The translations under genes and the position numbers were made by a program. Below are positions 1 through 8,627 of a stretch of DNA of 64,000 nucleotides, piece after piece; the stretch's first letter is position 1; each line of letters begins with the position of its first letter. The stretch lies in assembly GCF_027923905.1 (NCBI RefSeq), contig NZ_AP026966.1, positions 5,023,001 through 5,087,000 of the forward strand, given 5' to 3'. This stretch comes from Massilia varians. GTDB lineage: Bacteria; Pseudomonadota; Gammaproteobacteria; Burkholderiales; Burkholderiaceae_D. The notes beneath the pieces are model-generated. The model was not told the origin of the DNA. It saw nothing but the letters and a program-made list of their open reading frames with translations, and did no database searches.

Positions 1-429
1 GGCAATCAGGTTCGGCCAGACCTCGGTCTCCATCAGGATGCACACGCGCGGCTGGAAGCGGCGCAGGAAGCGCCCCACCATGAAGCCGGTGTCGTAAGGC
101 AGGTAGGACTGCACCAGGCGCTCGCCATGGTGGCCGAACAGGGACTTGCCGGTGGCGCGCCCGGTCGGCGTCATGTGGGTCAGCAGGATGCGGGAATCGG
201 GATACGCGGCCAGCAGCGCCTCGACCAGCGGCTCGGCCGCGCGGGTTTCGCCCACCGAGACGGCGTGCACCCACAGGGTCATGCGCGTCGATGGCGGCGC
301 AGCGGGAAACCCGAGCCGCTCGGCCCAGTGGGCGCGGTAGCCGGGCTCCTGGCGCCCGCGCCACCACAGGCGGCCGAACACGAGCGGCAGCGCCAGCCAC
401 CAGGCCAGCGAGTACAGCCAGCGCTTCAC
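1..429 (-). CDS. waaA: Kdo transferase WaaA (N-terminal part, cut by window edge)
   Basis: This gene runs off the left edge; 143 codons of the N-terminus are visible. WaaA transfers Kdo from CMP-Kdo to lipid A at the inner face of the cytoplasmic membrane. The visible protein has a hydrophobic N-terminal anchor (MKRWLYSLAWWLALPLVF), then HAVSVGE, LLTHMTPTGR, LPYD and METEVWPNL, all typical of the WaaA N-terminal Rossmann domain and in the usual order. The start is a GTG whose last bases form GTGA with the waaC stop, so the two genes overlap by four bases and are probably translationally coupled. It is the third gene of a minus-strand LPS unit after the phosphohexomutase and waaC. The identity is secure; the C-terminal half is not in view. 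Confidence 0.93.
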   Translation of the reverse strand, partial: MKRWLYSLAWWLALPLVFGRLWWRGRQEPGYRAHWAERLGFPAAPPSTRMTLWVHAVSVGETRAAEPLVEALLAAYPDSRILLTHMTPTGRATGKSLFGHHGERLVQSYLPYDTGFMVGRFLRRFQPRVCILMETEVWPNLIA

Positions 430-1406
430 ACGGCCTCCAGCAGGCGGCGCGCGGCGGCGATCACCTCAGGCGCGGACGGCGGCGCGCCGAGGTCGCCGAG
501 GTTGACGATGCGATCCGACCAGTTGCCCTCGGTCTTCCACTTGGGCGAATCGCAGTAGATCTCGACCGTGGGACGGACAAACGCCGCGGCGATGTGGGTC
601 AGGCCGGTGTCCACGCCGACCGCGAGGCGTGCATGCCGGGCCAGCGCCACCGCGTCCATCATCGACAGCTTGGGCAGCACGCGCGCATTCGGCAGGCCGG
701 CAGCCATGGCCTCGGCTTCCTGCCGTTCCTGGGGCGAGCCCCACGGCAGCAACACCGGCATCGGCGCCAGCGCGCGCCCCAGTTCGATCCAGTTCTCGCG
801 CGGCCAGCGCTTGGCGTCGCGCGCGGTGCCGTGGAAGAACACGGCGTAGTCCTCGCGCGGCAGGAAATCGGGACGCGAGCCCGCCTGCGGCGCCGGCAGG
901 CCGAAATCGGGCGGGTCGTCCACCGCGTAGCCGAGCGCGGCGCCGGCGACCATGCGCCCGCGCGCCACCGCGTGGGTGCGCGGATTCAGTGGAATGCTGT
1001 CGGTATGGAAGATGCGCGAGATGCCCTCATAGCCCGAGCCTTCGCTGCCGTTGGCCAGGCCGACCTTCCTGCCGCCCTTGCGCACGCGCGCCGCGCCCAT
1101 GATGACGCCGGTCTTGAGCAGGCCCTGGGTGTCGAACACATAGTCGTATTCTTCCTCGCGCAAAGTAGAGAAGAAGGCCTTGATCTCGGCCCGGGTCTGC
1201 GCCTTGCCGAGGCCCTTGCGCCAGCGGCGCAGCGCCCAGGGAATGATTTTCCGGACGTGCGGATTCAGGCGCACCAGGCTGGTGTAGCCCTCTTCCACCA
1301 CCCAGTCGATGGTGGCGCCCGGATGGTGGCGCAAGATGTCGGCCACCATCGGCAGGTTATGCAGCACGTCGCCCAGCGACGACACGCGCACCAGCAGGAT
1401 CTTCAA
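426..1406 (-). CDS. waaC: Lipopolysaccharide heptosyltransferase I
   Basis: 326 residues, a normal length for WaaC, which adds the first L-glycero-D-manno-heptose to Kdo2-lipid A. The N-terminus MKILLVRVSSLGDVLHNLP is the glycosyltransferase family 9 signature, with the acceptor-site Asp in SLGDV. The C-terminal nucleotide-sugar domain has FFHGTARDAKRWP, LPWGSPQERQEA and GVDTGLTHIAAA, the last being the ADP-heptose binding motif. The start is a TTG preceded by AAGGA about seven bases upstream; no ATG fits better. It lies 10 bases after the phosphohexomutase stop and overlaps waaA by four bases, so the three genes look like one operon. Heptosyltransferase I rather than II is inferred from the motif set and the waaA neighbour. 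Confidence 0.93.
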   Translation of the reverse strand: MKILLVRVSSLGDVLHNLPMVADILRHHPGATIDWVVEEGYTSLVRLNPHVRKIIPWALRRWRKGLGKAQTRAEIKAFFSTLREEEYDYVFDTQGLLKTGVIMGAARVRKGGRKVGLANGSEGSGYEGISRIFHTDSIPLNPRTHAVARGRMVAGAALGYAVDDPPDFGLPAPQAGSRPDFLPREDYAVFFHGTARDAKRWPRENWIELGRALAPMPVLLPWGSPQERQEAEAMAAGLPNARVLPKLSMMDAVALARHARLAVGVDTGLTHIAAAFVRPTVEIYCDSPKWKTEGNWSDRIVNLGDLGAPPSAPEVIAAARRLLEAV

Positions 1407-1416
1407 GCGCAGGTCC

Positions 1417-2799
1417 TTAGAACGGCAGTGCGGCGTCCGGCTTGGCCGCCAGGATCACGGTCTTGAACTCGGCCTGGATGCGGGCCAGGGCTTCCGGGTT
1501 CTCGCCTTCGAAGCGCAGCACCACCACCGGGGTGGTGTTCGAGGAACGCGCCAGGCCGAAGCCGTCCGGGTATTCCACGCGCAGGCCGTCGATGCCGTTG
1601 ATGCTGGTGGAGGTCGGAAAAGTCGCGTTGGCGCGCAGGCTGTCGATCAGGGCGAAGTTCTCGCCTTCGTTCAGGTGCAGGTGCAGTTCCGGCGTGCTGC
1701 TGGCGATCGGCAGGCTGTTCAGCAGCTTGGAAGGGTCCTGCTCTTTCGTCAGGATCTCGAGCATGCGCGCGCCGGCGTACAGGCCGTCGTCGAAGCCGTA
1801 CCAGCGGTCCTTGAAGAAGATGTGACCGCTCATCTCGCCGCCCAGCGGTGCGCCGGTTTCCTTGAGCTTGGCCTTGACCAGCGAGTGGCCGGTCTTCCAC
1901 ATCAGCGGGCGCCCGCCCGCTTTCTCGATCCAGGGAGCGAGGTGGCGCGTGCACTTGACGTCGTACAGGATTTCGGCGCCCGGGTTGCGCGACAGGACGT
2001 CGCTGGCGAACAGCATCATCTGGCGGTCCGGGAAGATGATCTGGCCATCCTTGGTGACGATGCCGAGGCGGTCGCCGTCGCCGTCGAAAGCCAGGCCGAT
2101 CTCGGCGTCGGTGTCCTGCAGCGCCTTGATGAGGTCCTGCAGGTTTTCCGGGTGCGCCGGGTCCGGGTGGTGGTTCGGGAAGTGGCCGTCAACGTCGCAG
2201 AACAGTTCGACCACCTCGCAGCCCATCCCGCGGAACAGGTCAGGGGCAAAGGCGCCGGCCACGCCGTTGCCGCAGTCGACCGCGATCTTGATCGGGCGTG
2301 CGATCTTGACGTCGCCAATGATGCGCTCGAGATAGGCTGCGCGGATATCGTGGGTGCCGTAGCCGCCGCGCTGCTCGGCCACCTTGCCGTCATACGCTGC
2401 GATGCTGTCGTGCAGGGCCAGGATGGCGTCGCCGTAGATCGCCTCGCCCGCCATCACCATCTTGAAACCGTTGTAATCCGGCGGATTGTGGCTGCCGGTG
2501 ACCATGATGCCCGAGCGGGTATCGAGCACGTTGGTGGCGAAATAGACCATCGGGGTGGCGACCATGCCGAGGTCGATCACATCCACGCCGGCGTCGCGCA
2601 GGCCTTCGCCCAGGGCGGCGGCCAGGCCGGGGCCCGACAGGCGGCCGTCGCGGCCGATCACGACCTTGCGCTCTCCCTTCGCCAGCGCGGCGGCGCCGAA
2701 TGCGCGGCCGATATGGCGCGCGATGCCTTCGTCGAGCGTCTTGTCGATGACGCCGCGAATGTCGTAGGCCTTGAAGATCGTTTTCGAGAGAGCAAGCAT
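1417..2799 (-). CDS. Phosphomannomutase/phosphoglucomutase
   Basis: 460-residue alpha-D-phosphohexomutase of the AlgC/ManB type, interconverting hexose 6-phosphate and hexose 1-phosphate to feed LPS and exopolysaccharide sugar nucleotides. In order: the N-terminal FKAYDIRG motif, the active-site phosphoserine loop TGSHNPPDYNGFKM (the serine that carries phosphate), the metal loop DGDGDRLG, the sugar-recognition loop GEMSGHIFF, and a C-terminal phosphate-binding region. I place the start at the ATG at 2799 because AAGGA sits four bases upstream; an in-frame start ten codons earlier has no such site. It is the first gene of a unit with waaC and waaA, which suggests a role in surface polysaccharide. 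Substrate preference (mannose or glucose) cannot be read from the sequence. Confidence 0.93.
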   Translation of the reverse strand: MLALSKTIFKAYDIRGVIDKTLDEGIARHIGRAFGAAALAKGERKVVIGRDGRLSGPGLAAALGEGLRDAGVDVIDLGMVATPMVYFATNVLDTRSGIMVTGSHNPPDYNGFKMVMAGEAIYGDAILALHDSIAAYDGKVAEQRGGYGTHDIRAAYLERIIGDVKIARPIKIAVDCGNGVAGAFAPDLFRGMGCEVVELFCDVDGHFPNHHPDPAHPENLQDLIKALQDTDAEIGLAFDGDGDRLGIVTKDGQIIFPDRQMMLFASDVLSRNPGAEILYDVKCTRHLAPWIEKAGGRPLMWKTGHSLVKAKLKETGAPLGGEMSGHIFFKDRWYGFDDGLYAGARMLEILTKEQDPSKLLNSLPIASSTPELHLHLNEGENFALIDSLRANATFPTSTSINGIDGLRVEYPDGFGLARSSNTTPVVVLRFEGENPEALARIQAEFKTVILAAKPDAALPF

Positions 2800-2994
2800 G
2801 ATGTCCTTGGAGAGCTGGGGCGCGGGCATACGGATGCAGCCGGAGGACGCGGCAGGCGTCGGCGCCGAATTATCGGATGACAGTTAGAGGAATGACAAAT
2901 GCAGCTATTGTAGCGGCAAGCGGCGTCCGGTGGGAAACGGACGGACCGCTCACGCTGGTCGTATCTGGGCCGGGAGTACCGGCCGGGAAAGTAC

Positions 2995-3312
2995 TTAGAC
3001 GCGCAGCTTGTCGAGCGACTTGCCGCCTTCGACCCATTCCTTGACCCATTTCGGCTGGCGGCCGCGGCCGGTCCACTGCTGCGATGCATTGTCCGGATGG
3101 CGATAACGCACGGCCACCGAATTGCCCTTGGTCGCGCTGCCGCGGCCACCGGTGGCCAGCAGGTCCTTGAGGGGTACGCCAACACTCTGCGCGATCGCCA
3201 GAATCTGTTCGCGCGCCTTTTGCACTTCCTGGACTTCGCGCTTCTTCATCTCCTGCTTGATTTGTTCTTGCAGGTTGCGCAGATCGCCTACGGACATATT
3301 GGACAGATCCAT
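2995..3312 (-). CDS. H-NS family nucleoid protein
   Basis: 105-residue H-NS/BpH3-type DNA-binding protein, expected to bridge and silence AT-rich DNA. The first 50 residues are charged and helical (IKQEMKKREVQEVQKAREQI) and should form the oligomerisation coiled coil. The C-terminus has the short betaproteobacterial DNA-binding form YRHPDNASQQWTGRGRQPKWV, with the conserved W-T-G-R-G-R-Q-P core that enters the minor groove. The length matches family members from Burkholderiales. It stands alone on the minus strand between the phosphohexomutase and a membrane transferase, with a family C palindrome in its upstream region. Such genomes usually carry several H-NS paralogues, so no gene symbol is assigned. 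Confidence 0.95.
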   Translation of the reverse strand: MDLSNMSVGDLRNLQEQIKQEMKKREVQEVQKAREQILAIAQSVGVPLKDLLATGGRGSATKGNSVAVRYRHPDNASQQWTGRGRQPKWVKEWVEGGKSLDKLRV

Positions 3313-3355
3313 CTTTATTCCCTCGTTGAATGAAAGGTTAAAACAATAGCGCTGA

Positions 3356-3436
3356 CAAAGCGCTCACTGCCGTGTTGTATCGTCTCGCAGTACAGGCGCA
3401 CTGACTTCAACGATACGCCTTGCCCCGAGCGCTTTG
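3356..3436. repeat. Family C dispersed palindrome, copy C1
   Basis: Compound inverted repeat between the H-NS gene and the sugar-phosphate transferase. Outer arms CAAAGCGCTC (3356-3365) and GAGCGCTTTG (3427-3436) are perfect complements; inner arms GTATCG (3377-3382) and CGATAC (3411-3416) pair as well, with an AGTAC motif near the apex. It has the same plan as copies at 34289-34389 and 36984-37083. Confidence 0.7.
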
Positions 3437-3497
3437 CCTGGAGCTTGAAATGATAGGCGAGATACTCACCAAATGTCGCAATACTAGCATTAACGGG

Positions 3498-4598
3498 TTA
3501 ATTGCGCTTTTTCTTTTGTAAGAAAAGCCAGCGTGGCGACTTAAATCGAACAATACGCACATATAACCAGAGGTAACTGATTATAAACAACAAACTGAAG
3601 AAGATGAGCACACTGGTGTTTTTCCAGAACACGGTTGCGGGAATGACCGCCATCAAGGAAAACAACCATAAATAAGGCGAAGTGCGCGCGTTCCGTTTCA
3701 TCAGCGCGCGTGCTTCGCGCGGCCCTACCGTCCATTGCACGATACGCCGGAATATCAAACTATGCAGATGAATTCCATCCGGTAGTGCCGGTGATTTACC
3801 GCGCACGAACATGCGCCGGTAAGCGGAGAATATCGTTTCGAATGCGGGATAAATCAGCAGCAGCGCGGCATACCAGGTGGACACGCCGGGATTGCGCATC
3901 ACCAGCAGCAGCGCGAGTTCGCCGAGCATGAAACCGATGAAGTAGGCGCCGCCGTCGCCGAGGAAAATCAGGCCGACCGGGTAATTCCAGATCAGGAAAC
4001 CGGCGGTGGCGCCGGCCACGATCAGCGCGGTCACCAGCACCACCATGTCCCCCACCTGCAGCGCCACATAAGCCAGCGACAGCAGCATGCAAATGCTGAC
4101 CATGCTGGCCAGGCCATTGAAGCCGTCGATGATATTCACGGCATTGGCGATGCCCGCCACCGCAAGCACCGTGAGCGGCAGCACCAGCAGATCCAATTGC
4201 AGCGGCAGCGCGCCCCATGGCAGGTCGAGGCGCACCATTTTCGCATCGAGCAGGAAATAGGCGAACAGGGCCGCCAGCATCGTGAGCAGCAGCCGGCGCG
4301 CCGGCGAAACCCGCCCGGTATAGTCTTCGACGATACCGCCGGCCATGGCAATGAATGCGCATCCGAGCAAAGGCGCGATCCATGCGCCGAGCGCCGGCTC
4401 GCGCATCGTCGACAGCGCGGCGGTGAATAAGACGGCGAGAAAGATCGGCACGCCGCCGATGCGCGCAACCAGATGCGCATGGAACTTCTGCACGCCGCCA
4501 TAATCGGCGTCGAGTGCAAAGTCATTGCGCTTGGCATACTTAATCACCAGCAGGGTCAGCAGCGCACAGGATACGAAACCGACGAAAAAGGAGAACAT
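3498..4598 (-). CDS. MraY/WecA-family polyprenyl-phosphate sugar-1-phosphate transferase
   Basis: 366-residue integral membrane enzyme with about ten hydrophobic segments. It belongs to the family that moves a sugar-1-phosphate from a UDP-sugar to undecaprenyl phosphate, the first step in O-antigen or other surface glycan synthesis. Family motifs in order: an N-terminal FHAHLVARIGGVPIF segment, NAVNIIDGFNGLASM (the catalytic Asp region), FLGDGGAYFIGF, and a late cytoplasmic loop DGIHLHSLIFRR resembling the HIHH sugar-recognition region. It is more like WecA/WbpL than MraY, since the cell-wall operon is absent here. No other O-antigen gene is adjacent, so the sugar and pathway are unknown. The start ATG at 4598 begins a hydrophobic helix directly. 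Confidence 0.87.
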   Translation of the reverse strand: MFSFFVGFVSCALLTLLVIKYAKRNDFALDADYGGVQKFHAHLVARIGGVPIFLAVLFTAALSTMREPALGAWIAPLLGCAFIAMAGGIVEDYTGRVSPARRLLLTMLAALFAYFLLDAKMVRLDLPWGALPLQLDLLVLPLTVLAVAGIANAVNIIDGFNGLASMVSICMLLSLAYVALQVGDMVVLVTALIVAGATAGFLIWNYPVGLIFLGDGGAYFIGFMLGELALLLVMRNPGVSTWYAALLLIYPAFETIFSAYRRMFVRGKSPALPDGIHLHSLIFRRIVQWTVGPREARALMKRNARTSPYLWLFSLMAVIPATVFWKNTSVLIFFSLLFIISYLWLYVRIVRFKSPRWLFLQKKKRN

Positions 4599-4898
4599 TT
4601 ATTATTCTTTCGGTGCACGCTGTGAGTCGTTTCCGCGCCGACTCCAAGGAAAAACCACCGCACTCTTATCATGGAAATGGTGGCCCATTGTACCGGAATA
4701 GATGAGGCGCTCCGGAGCCGAATACGATTCCGCACGATGCCCTTCGATTGGCATCAAATTCGCGCCGATTCGATTGCGCGCAGGTGTTCCGTATTTGTCC
4801 GCGTTTCGCCGCTTCGATGCGGCTGGGCGTGAAATCATTTAGTATCGCCACAGCGGCGCCACGATCGCCCCTTGCTCCACCACTTCGATAAGAACAAC
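4599..4898. other. Intergenic region between divergent genes
   Basis: About 300 bases separate the membrane transferase (minus) from apaH (plus), so promoters for both should lie here. I see no convincing protein, repeat or terminator. Base composition is lower in GC than the flanking genes. Confidence 0.5.
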
Positions 4899-5756
4899 AT
4901 GAGAACCTACGCCATCGGCGACCTGCAGGGCTGCGCCCACGAAGCCCAACTCCTGATCGACCGCATCGTCGACGACGCGCGGCAGCACGGACCGGCGCAG
5001 CCGCGCATCCTGTTCGTGGGCGACCTGATCAACCGCGGTCCGGATTCGCTGACCGCGCTGCGCCGCATGAAGGCCTTGTCCGAAGCGAACCCCGGCCGCA
5101 TCGACGCGCTGCTCGGCAACCATGACCTGCACCTGATCGCGGTGGCGGTCGGCGCGCAGCGCGCCAGCCGCTCCGATACGCTCGACGAGATCCTGGCCGC
5201 GCCCGACCGCGATGAACTGATCGGGTGGCTGCGCCGGCGCCCGCTGGCGATGTTCCTTGATGCGCACCTGCTGGTGCACGCGGGCGTCGCGCCGCAGTGG
5301 GATGCGGCGCAGACCATGGCGCTGGCGCACGAGGTCGAGACCGTGCTGCGCGGCGACGGCTGGATCGATTTCCTGGGCCGGATGTACGGGAACGAGCCGA
5401 ACGCGTGGGACGACAGCCTGCGCGGCATGGCGCGCCTGCGCTGCATCGTCAACGCGCTCACGCGCATGCGCCTGTGCGCGCCGGATGGCAGCATGGATTT
5501 CCTGCACAAGGAAAGCGAGAGCGGGCCGGAAGGCTCCGGCCTGGTGCCCTGGTTCGACCTGCCGCAGCGGGCGACGGCCGACGTGACCGTGGTGTTCGGG
5601 CACTGGTCGGCGCTGGGGCTGGTGCTGCGGCCCAACCTGGTCGGGCTCGACAGCGGCTGCGTGTGGGGAGGCAAGCTGACGGCGGTGTGCCTGGACGACC
5701 GCTCGCTGCTGCAGGTGGATTGTCCCGAGTATCGGGAGCACAGCGGCAAGCAATGA
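4899..5756 (+). CDS. apaH: Symmetrical bis(5'-nucleosyl)-tetraphosphatase ApaH
   Basis: 285-residue metallophosphatase that hydrolyses Ap4A to two ADP and also decaps NpnN-capped RNA in other bacteria. The calcineurin-type motifs are present in order: GDLQGC near residue 7, GDLINRGPDS near 45, LGNHDLHLIAV near 75, and a late VFGHWSALG. These supply the Asp, Asn and His ligands of the two-metal site. I choose the ATG at 4899, which gives MRTYAIGDLQG, the usual ApaH N-terminus; an in-frame ATG nine codons upstream would add an unusual leader. It stands alone; a family A palindrome follows its stop by eleven bases and separates it from the convergent ilvD. Confidence 0.94.
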   Translation: MRTYAIGDLQGCAHEAQLLIDRIVDDARQHGPAQPRILFVGDLINRGPDSLTALRRMKALSEANPGRIDALLGNHDLHLIAVAVGAQRASRSDTLDEILAAPDRDELIGWLRRRPLAMFLDAHLLVHAGVAPQWDAAQTMALAHEVETVLRGDGWIDFLGRMYGNEPNAWDDSLRGMARLRCIVNALTRMRLCAPDGSMDFLHKESESGPEGSGLVPWFDLPQRATADVTVVFGHWSALGLVLRPNLVGLDSGCVWGGKLTAVCLDDRSLLQVDCPEYREHSGKQ

Positions 5757-5767
5757 TGCTGGTTTTC

Positions 5768-5890
5768 GTAGGGTGGACGGTAAAACAGTCCAGTGGACTG
5801 TTTTACGCCGTCCGCGCGTCCAACTATCGGACGCTTTGCCGCAGCGCCTGCACTAGCTGAACGCGCGGACGGCGAAGCCGTCCACCCTAC
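5768..5890. repeat. Family A dispersed palindrome, copy A1
   Basis: Ends GTAGGGTGGACGG and CCGTCCACCCTAC are inverted copies. Inside the left half is a second perfect palindrome, TAAAACAGTCCA-G-TGGACTGTTTTA (24 paired bases, one-base spacer). A GCGCG-containing arm occurs on each side of the centre. It lies between the convergent apaH and ilvD genes. Confidence 0.85.
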
Positions 5891-5911
5891 GGGATCGTGG
5901 TCCGAATTGCG

Positions 5912-7774
5912 TTAACGGTGCAGCTGGCTCAGGTCGCGCACCGCGCCGCGGTCGGCGGAGGTGGTGAGCGCCGCATACGCCTGCAGCGCCTGCGACACGT
6001 AGCGCTCGCGCGCCACCGGCTTCCAGGCATCGCGGCCGCGCTCTTCCATCTTCCCGCGCCGGTGCGCCAGCTCTTCGAAGCTCACGCGCAGGTTGATGGT
6101 GCGCGCCGGGATGTCGATGTCGATGATGTCGCCCTCCTCCACCAGGCCGATCGCGCCGCCTTCCGCCGCTTCCGGCGAGGCATGGCCGATCACCAGGCCC
6201 GAGGAGCCGCCCGAGAAGCGCCCGTCGGTGAACAGTGCGCAGGCTTTTCCTAAACCCTTGGACTTGATGTACGAGGTCGGGTACAGCATTTCCTGCATGC
6301 CCGGCCCGCCCTTCGGGCCTTCGTAGCGGATGATGACCACGTCGCCAGCGTGTACCGTGTCGCCGAGGATGCCTTCCACCGCCGCATCCTGGCTCTCGAA
6401 CACGCGCGCCCGGCCCGAAAACCTGAGGATGCTCTCGTCCACGCCCGCCGTCTTCACGATGCAGCCCTTCTCGGCGATGTTGCCGTACAGGACTGCCAGG
6501 CCGCCGTCCTGGGAATAGGCGTGCTCGCGGTCGCGGATGCAGCCCGTGCTGCGATCGAGGTCGTTTTCCTCGTAGCGCTCGGCCTGCGAGAACGCGACCT
6601 GGGTCGGCACGCCGCCCGGCGCCGCGCGGAACAGCCGGTGCACGGCAGGATCGTCGCTGCGCTTGATGTCGTACTTCTCGATCGCCTCACCCATGGTCGG
6701 ACTGTGCACGGTGGGGAGCGATGTGTCGAGCAAGCCGGCGCGCGCCAGCTCGCCCAGGATGGAAATGATGCCACCGGCGCGGTGCACGTCCTCGATGTGG
6801 TACTTGTCGGTCATCGGCGCCACCTTGCACAGGCAGGGCACCTTGCGCGAGATGCGGTCGATGTCGGCCATGGTGAAGTCCACCCCGGCCTCGTGCGCCG
6901 CCGCCAGCAGGTGCAGCACGGTGTTGGTGGAGCCGCCCATCGAGACGTCCAGCGCCATCGCGTTTTCCCAGGCGGCCTTGGTGGCGATCGAGCGCGGCAG
7001 CACCGAGTAGTCGTCCTGCTCGTAGTGGCGCTTGGCGACTTCCACGATCAGGCGGCCGGCGCGCAGGAACAGTGCCTTGCGGTCGGCATGGGTGGCGACG
7101 ATGGTGCCGTTGCCCGGCAGCGACAAGCCCAGGGCCTCGGTGAGGCAGTTCATCGAGTTCGCGGTGAACATGCCCGAGCAGGAGCCGCAGGTCGGGCAGG
7201 CCGAGCGTTCGATCTCGGCAACGTCGGCATCGGACACGGTGCTGTCGCCAGCCTTGATCATGGCGTCGACGAGATCGAGCTTGATCACCTTGCGGTCATT
7301 GTTCACCACCTTGACCACCTTGCCCGCTTCCATCGGGCCGCCCGAGACGAACACCACCGGGATGTTCAGGCGCATCGCGGCCATCAGCATGCCCGGGGTG
7401 ATCTTGTCGCAGTTCGAGATGCAGACCATGGCGTCGGCGCAGTGGGCGTTGACCATGTACTCGACCGAGTCGGCGATCAGGTCGCGTGAAGGCAGCGAGT
7501 ACAGCATGCCGCCATGACCCATGGCGATGCCGTCGTCCACCGCGATGGTGTTGAATTCCTTGGCCACGCCGCCGCTGGCCTCGATCTCGCGCGCCACCAG
7601 CTGGCCCAGGTCCTTCAGGTGCACGTGGCCCGGCACGAACTGGGTGAAGGAGTTGACCACCGCGATGATCGGTTTCTCGAAGTCGCCGTCCTTCATGCCG
7701 GTGGCGCGCCACAGGGCGCGGGCGCCGGCCATGTTGCGGCCCTGGGTGGTGGTGCGGGAACGGTAAGTCGGCAT
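5912..7774 (-). CDS. ilvD: Dihydroxy-acid dehydratase
   Basis: 620 residues, full length for IlvD, the Fe-S enzyme that dehydrates 2,3-dihydroxy-isovalerate and 2,3-dihydroxy-3-methylvalerate in valine, leucine and isoleucine synthesis. The N-terminus [21 protein letters not shown] is typical. Cluster cysteines are in [12 protein letters not shown] (about residue 122) and [18 protein letters not shown] (about 193). C-terminal motifs [11 protein letters not shown] and [12 protein letters not shown] are also present. A GGAGA ribosome-binding site precedes the ATG. The gene is monocistronic as far as can be seen, with a family A palindrome just past its stop. No leader-peptide attenuator rich in Ile, Leu or Val codons is evident upstream. 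Confidence 0.96.
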   Translation of the reverse strand: MPTYRSRTTTQGRNMAGARALWRATGMKDGDFEKPIIAVVNSFTQFVPGHVHLKDLGQLVAREIEASGGVAKEFNTIAVDDGIAMGHGGMLYSLPSRDLIADSVEYMVNAHCADAMVCISNCDKITPGMLMAAMRLNIPVVFVSGGPMEAGKVVKVVNNDRKVIKLDLVDAMIKAGDSTVSDADVAEIERSACPTCGSCSGMFTANSMNCLTEALGLSLPGNGTIVATHADRKALFLRAGRLIVEVAKRHYEQDDYSVLPRSIATKAAWENAMALDVSMGGSTNTVLHLLAAAHEAGVDFTMADIDRISRKVPCLCKVAPMTDKYHIEDVHRAGGIISILGELARAGLLDTSLPTVHSPTMGEAIEKYDIKRSDDPAVHRLFRAAPGGVPTQVAFSQAERYEENDLDRSTGCIRDREHAYSQDGGLAVLYGNIAEKGCIVKTAGVDESILRFSGRARVFESQDAAVEGILGDTVHAGDVVIIRYEGPKGGPGMQEMLYPTSYIKSKGLGKACALFTDGRFSGGSSGLVIGHASPEAAEGGAIGLVEEGDIIDIDIPARTINLRVSFEELAHRRGKMEERGRDAWKPVARERYVSQALQAYAALTTSADRGAVRDLSQLHR

Positions 7775-7868
7775 GGCGGTCTCCTCGAACGGCTATTCAG
7801 GCAAAGCACCAGCGTGCCGCCTCGGCTGTGAGTTGTCCAATATATGATTTATTGCTCTGTGATACGTT

Positions 7869-8606
7869 TTACATATCACGGCGCAAAGCCGCGCCAACCG
7901 CCTCCTGCGCGGCCTCGGCCAGCTCGCGGCGGTGCGCTCCTGTCGCATCGACCGGCGCCAGCGGCTGCAGCCGCGCGGTCACCGGTGCGCCCCCGAGGAT
8001 CGTGAACAGGCTGTCCACGAAGGTGGTGTCGCCGGTGTAGTCGACCGACTGGTGATAAGCGCCGCTCGCGTCCACATAGGACAGCGCATAGGGCTGGACC
8101 GCCACCCTGGCGTCGATGGCGGCCTCGAACAGGTTGGCGTGGAAGGGCAGCACCTCGCCCTGCCGGGACGTGGTCCCTTCGGGGAAGAAGGCGACGCGCT
8201 GGCCCTCCTGCAAGACGGTGACCAGGCCCTTGAAGATGTGGCGCAGCTCGCGCCGGTTGCCGCGCGCGATGAAGACCGTGCCCGCGCCTGCCGCCAGCCA
8301 GCCGAGCACCGGCCAGGAACGGATCTCGGCCTTGGCCACGAAACGGCAGGGATGCAGCGCGTTGATGACGAAGATGTCGAGCCAGGAGACGTGGTTGGCC
8401 ACGATCAGGGCATGGCCGAGCACGGGCGCGCCCGGCGTCTGTTCGATCTTGATGCGGCACAGGCCGAGCAGTTTGCGCGACCAGCGCCGCGTGAGGCGCT
8501 CGCGCGTGGCGCCAGACGCCAGCGGGAACACCAGGGCGCAGGTCGCCAGGCCCGCCACCAGGTGGACCACGACGCGCGCCAGGCGCAGGGCAAGCCGGAT
8601 CTTCAC
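7869..8606 (-). CDS. 1-acyl-sn-glycerol-3-phosphate acyltransferase (PlsC family)
   Basis: 245-residue membrane-associated acyltransferase of the PlsC family, expected to acylate lysophosphatidic acid to phosphatidic acid. An N-terminal hydrophobic stretch (VVHLVAGLATCALVFPLA) anchors it. The catalytic motif NHVSWLD (NHx4D) lies near residue 93 and the glycerophosphate-binding FPEGTTS near 164. The start is a GTG at 8606, 21 bases after the pyrC stop, so it is probably the last gene of the pyrimidine operon. A distant paralogue such as an ornithine-lipid acyltransferase cannot be excluded from sequence alone. Confidence 0.85.
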   Translation of the reverse strand: MKIRLALRLARVVVHLVAGLATCALVFPLASGATRERLTRRWSRKLLGLCRIKIEQTPGAPVLGHALIVANHVSWLDIFVINALHPCRFVAKAEIRSWPVLGWLAAGAGTVFIARGNRRELRHIFKGLVTVLQEGQRVAFFPEGTTSRQGEVLPFHANLFEAAIDARVAVQPYALSYVDASGAYHQSVDYTGDTTFVDSLFTILGGAPVTARLQPLAPVDATGAHRRELAEAAQEAVGAALRRDM

Positions 8607-8627
8607 GATGCGAGCGCGGTCACCTCA

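Noticed and set aside
5768..5890. Family A elements as simple rho-independent terminators
   Set aside because: They are much longer than terminators, share ends across loci and lack a consistent T tract. Terminator action is still possible as a side effect.
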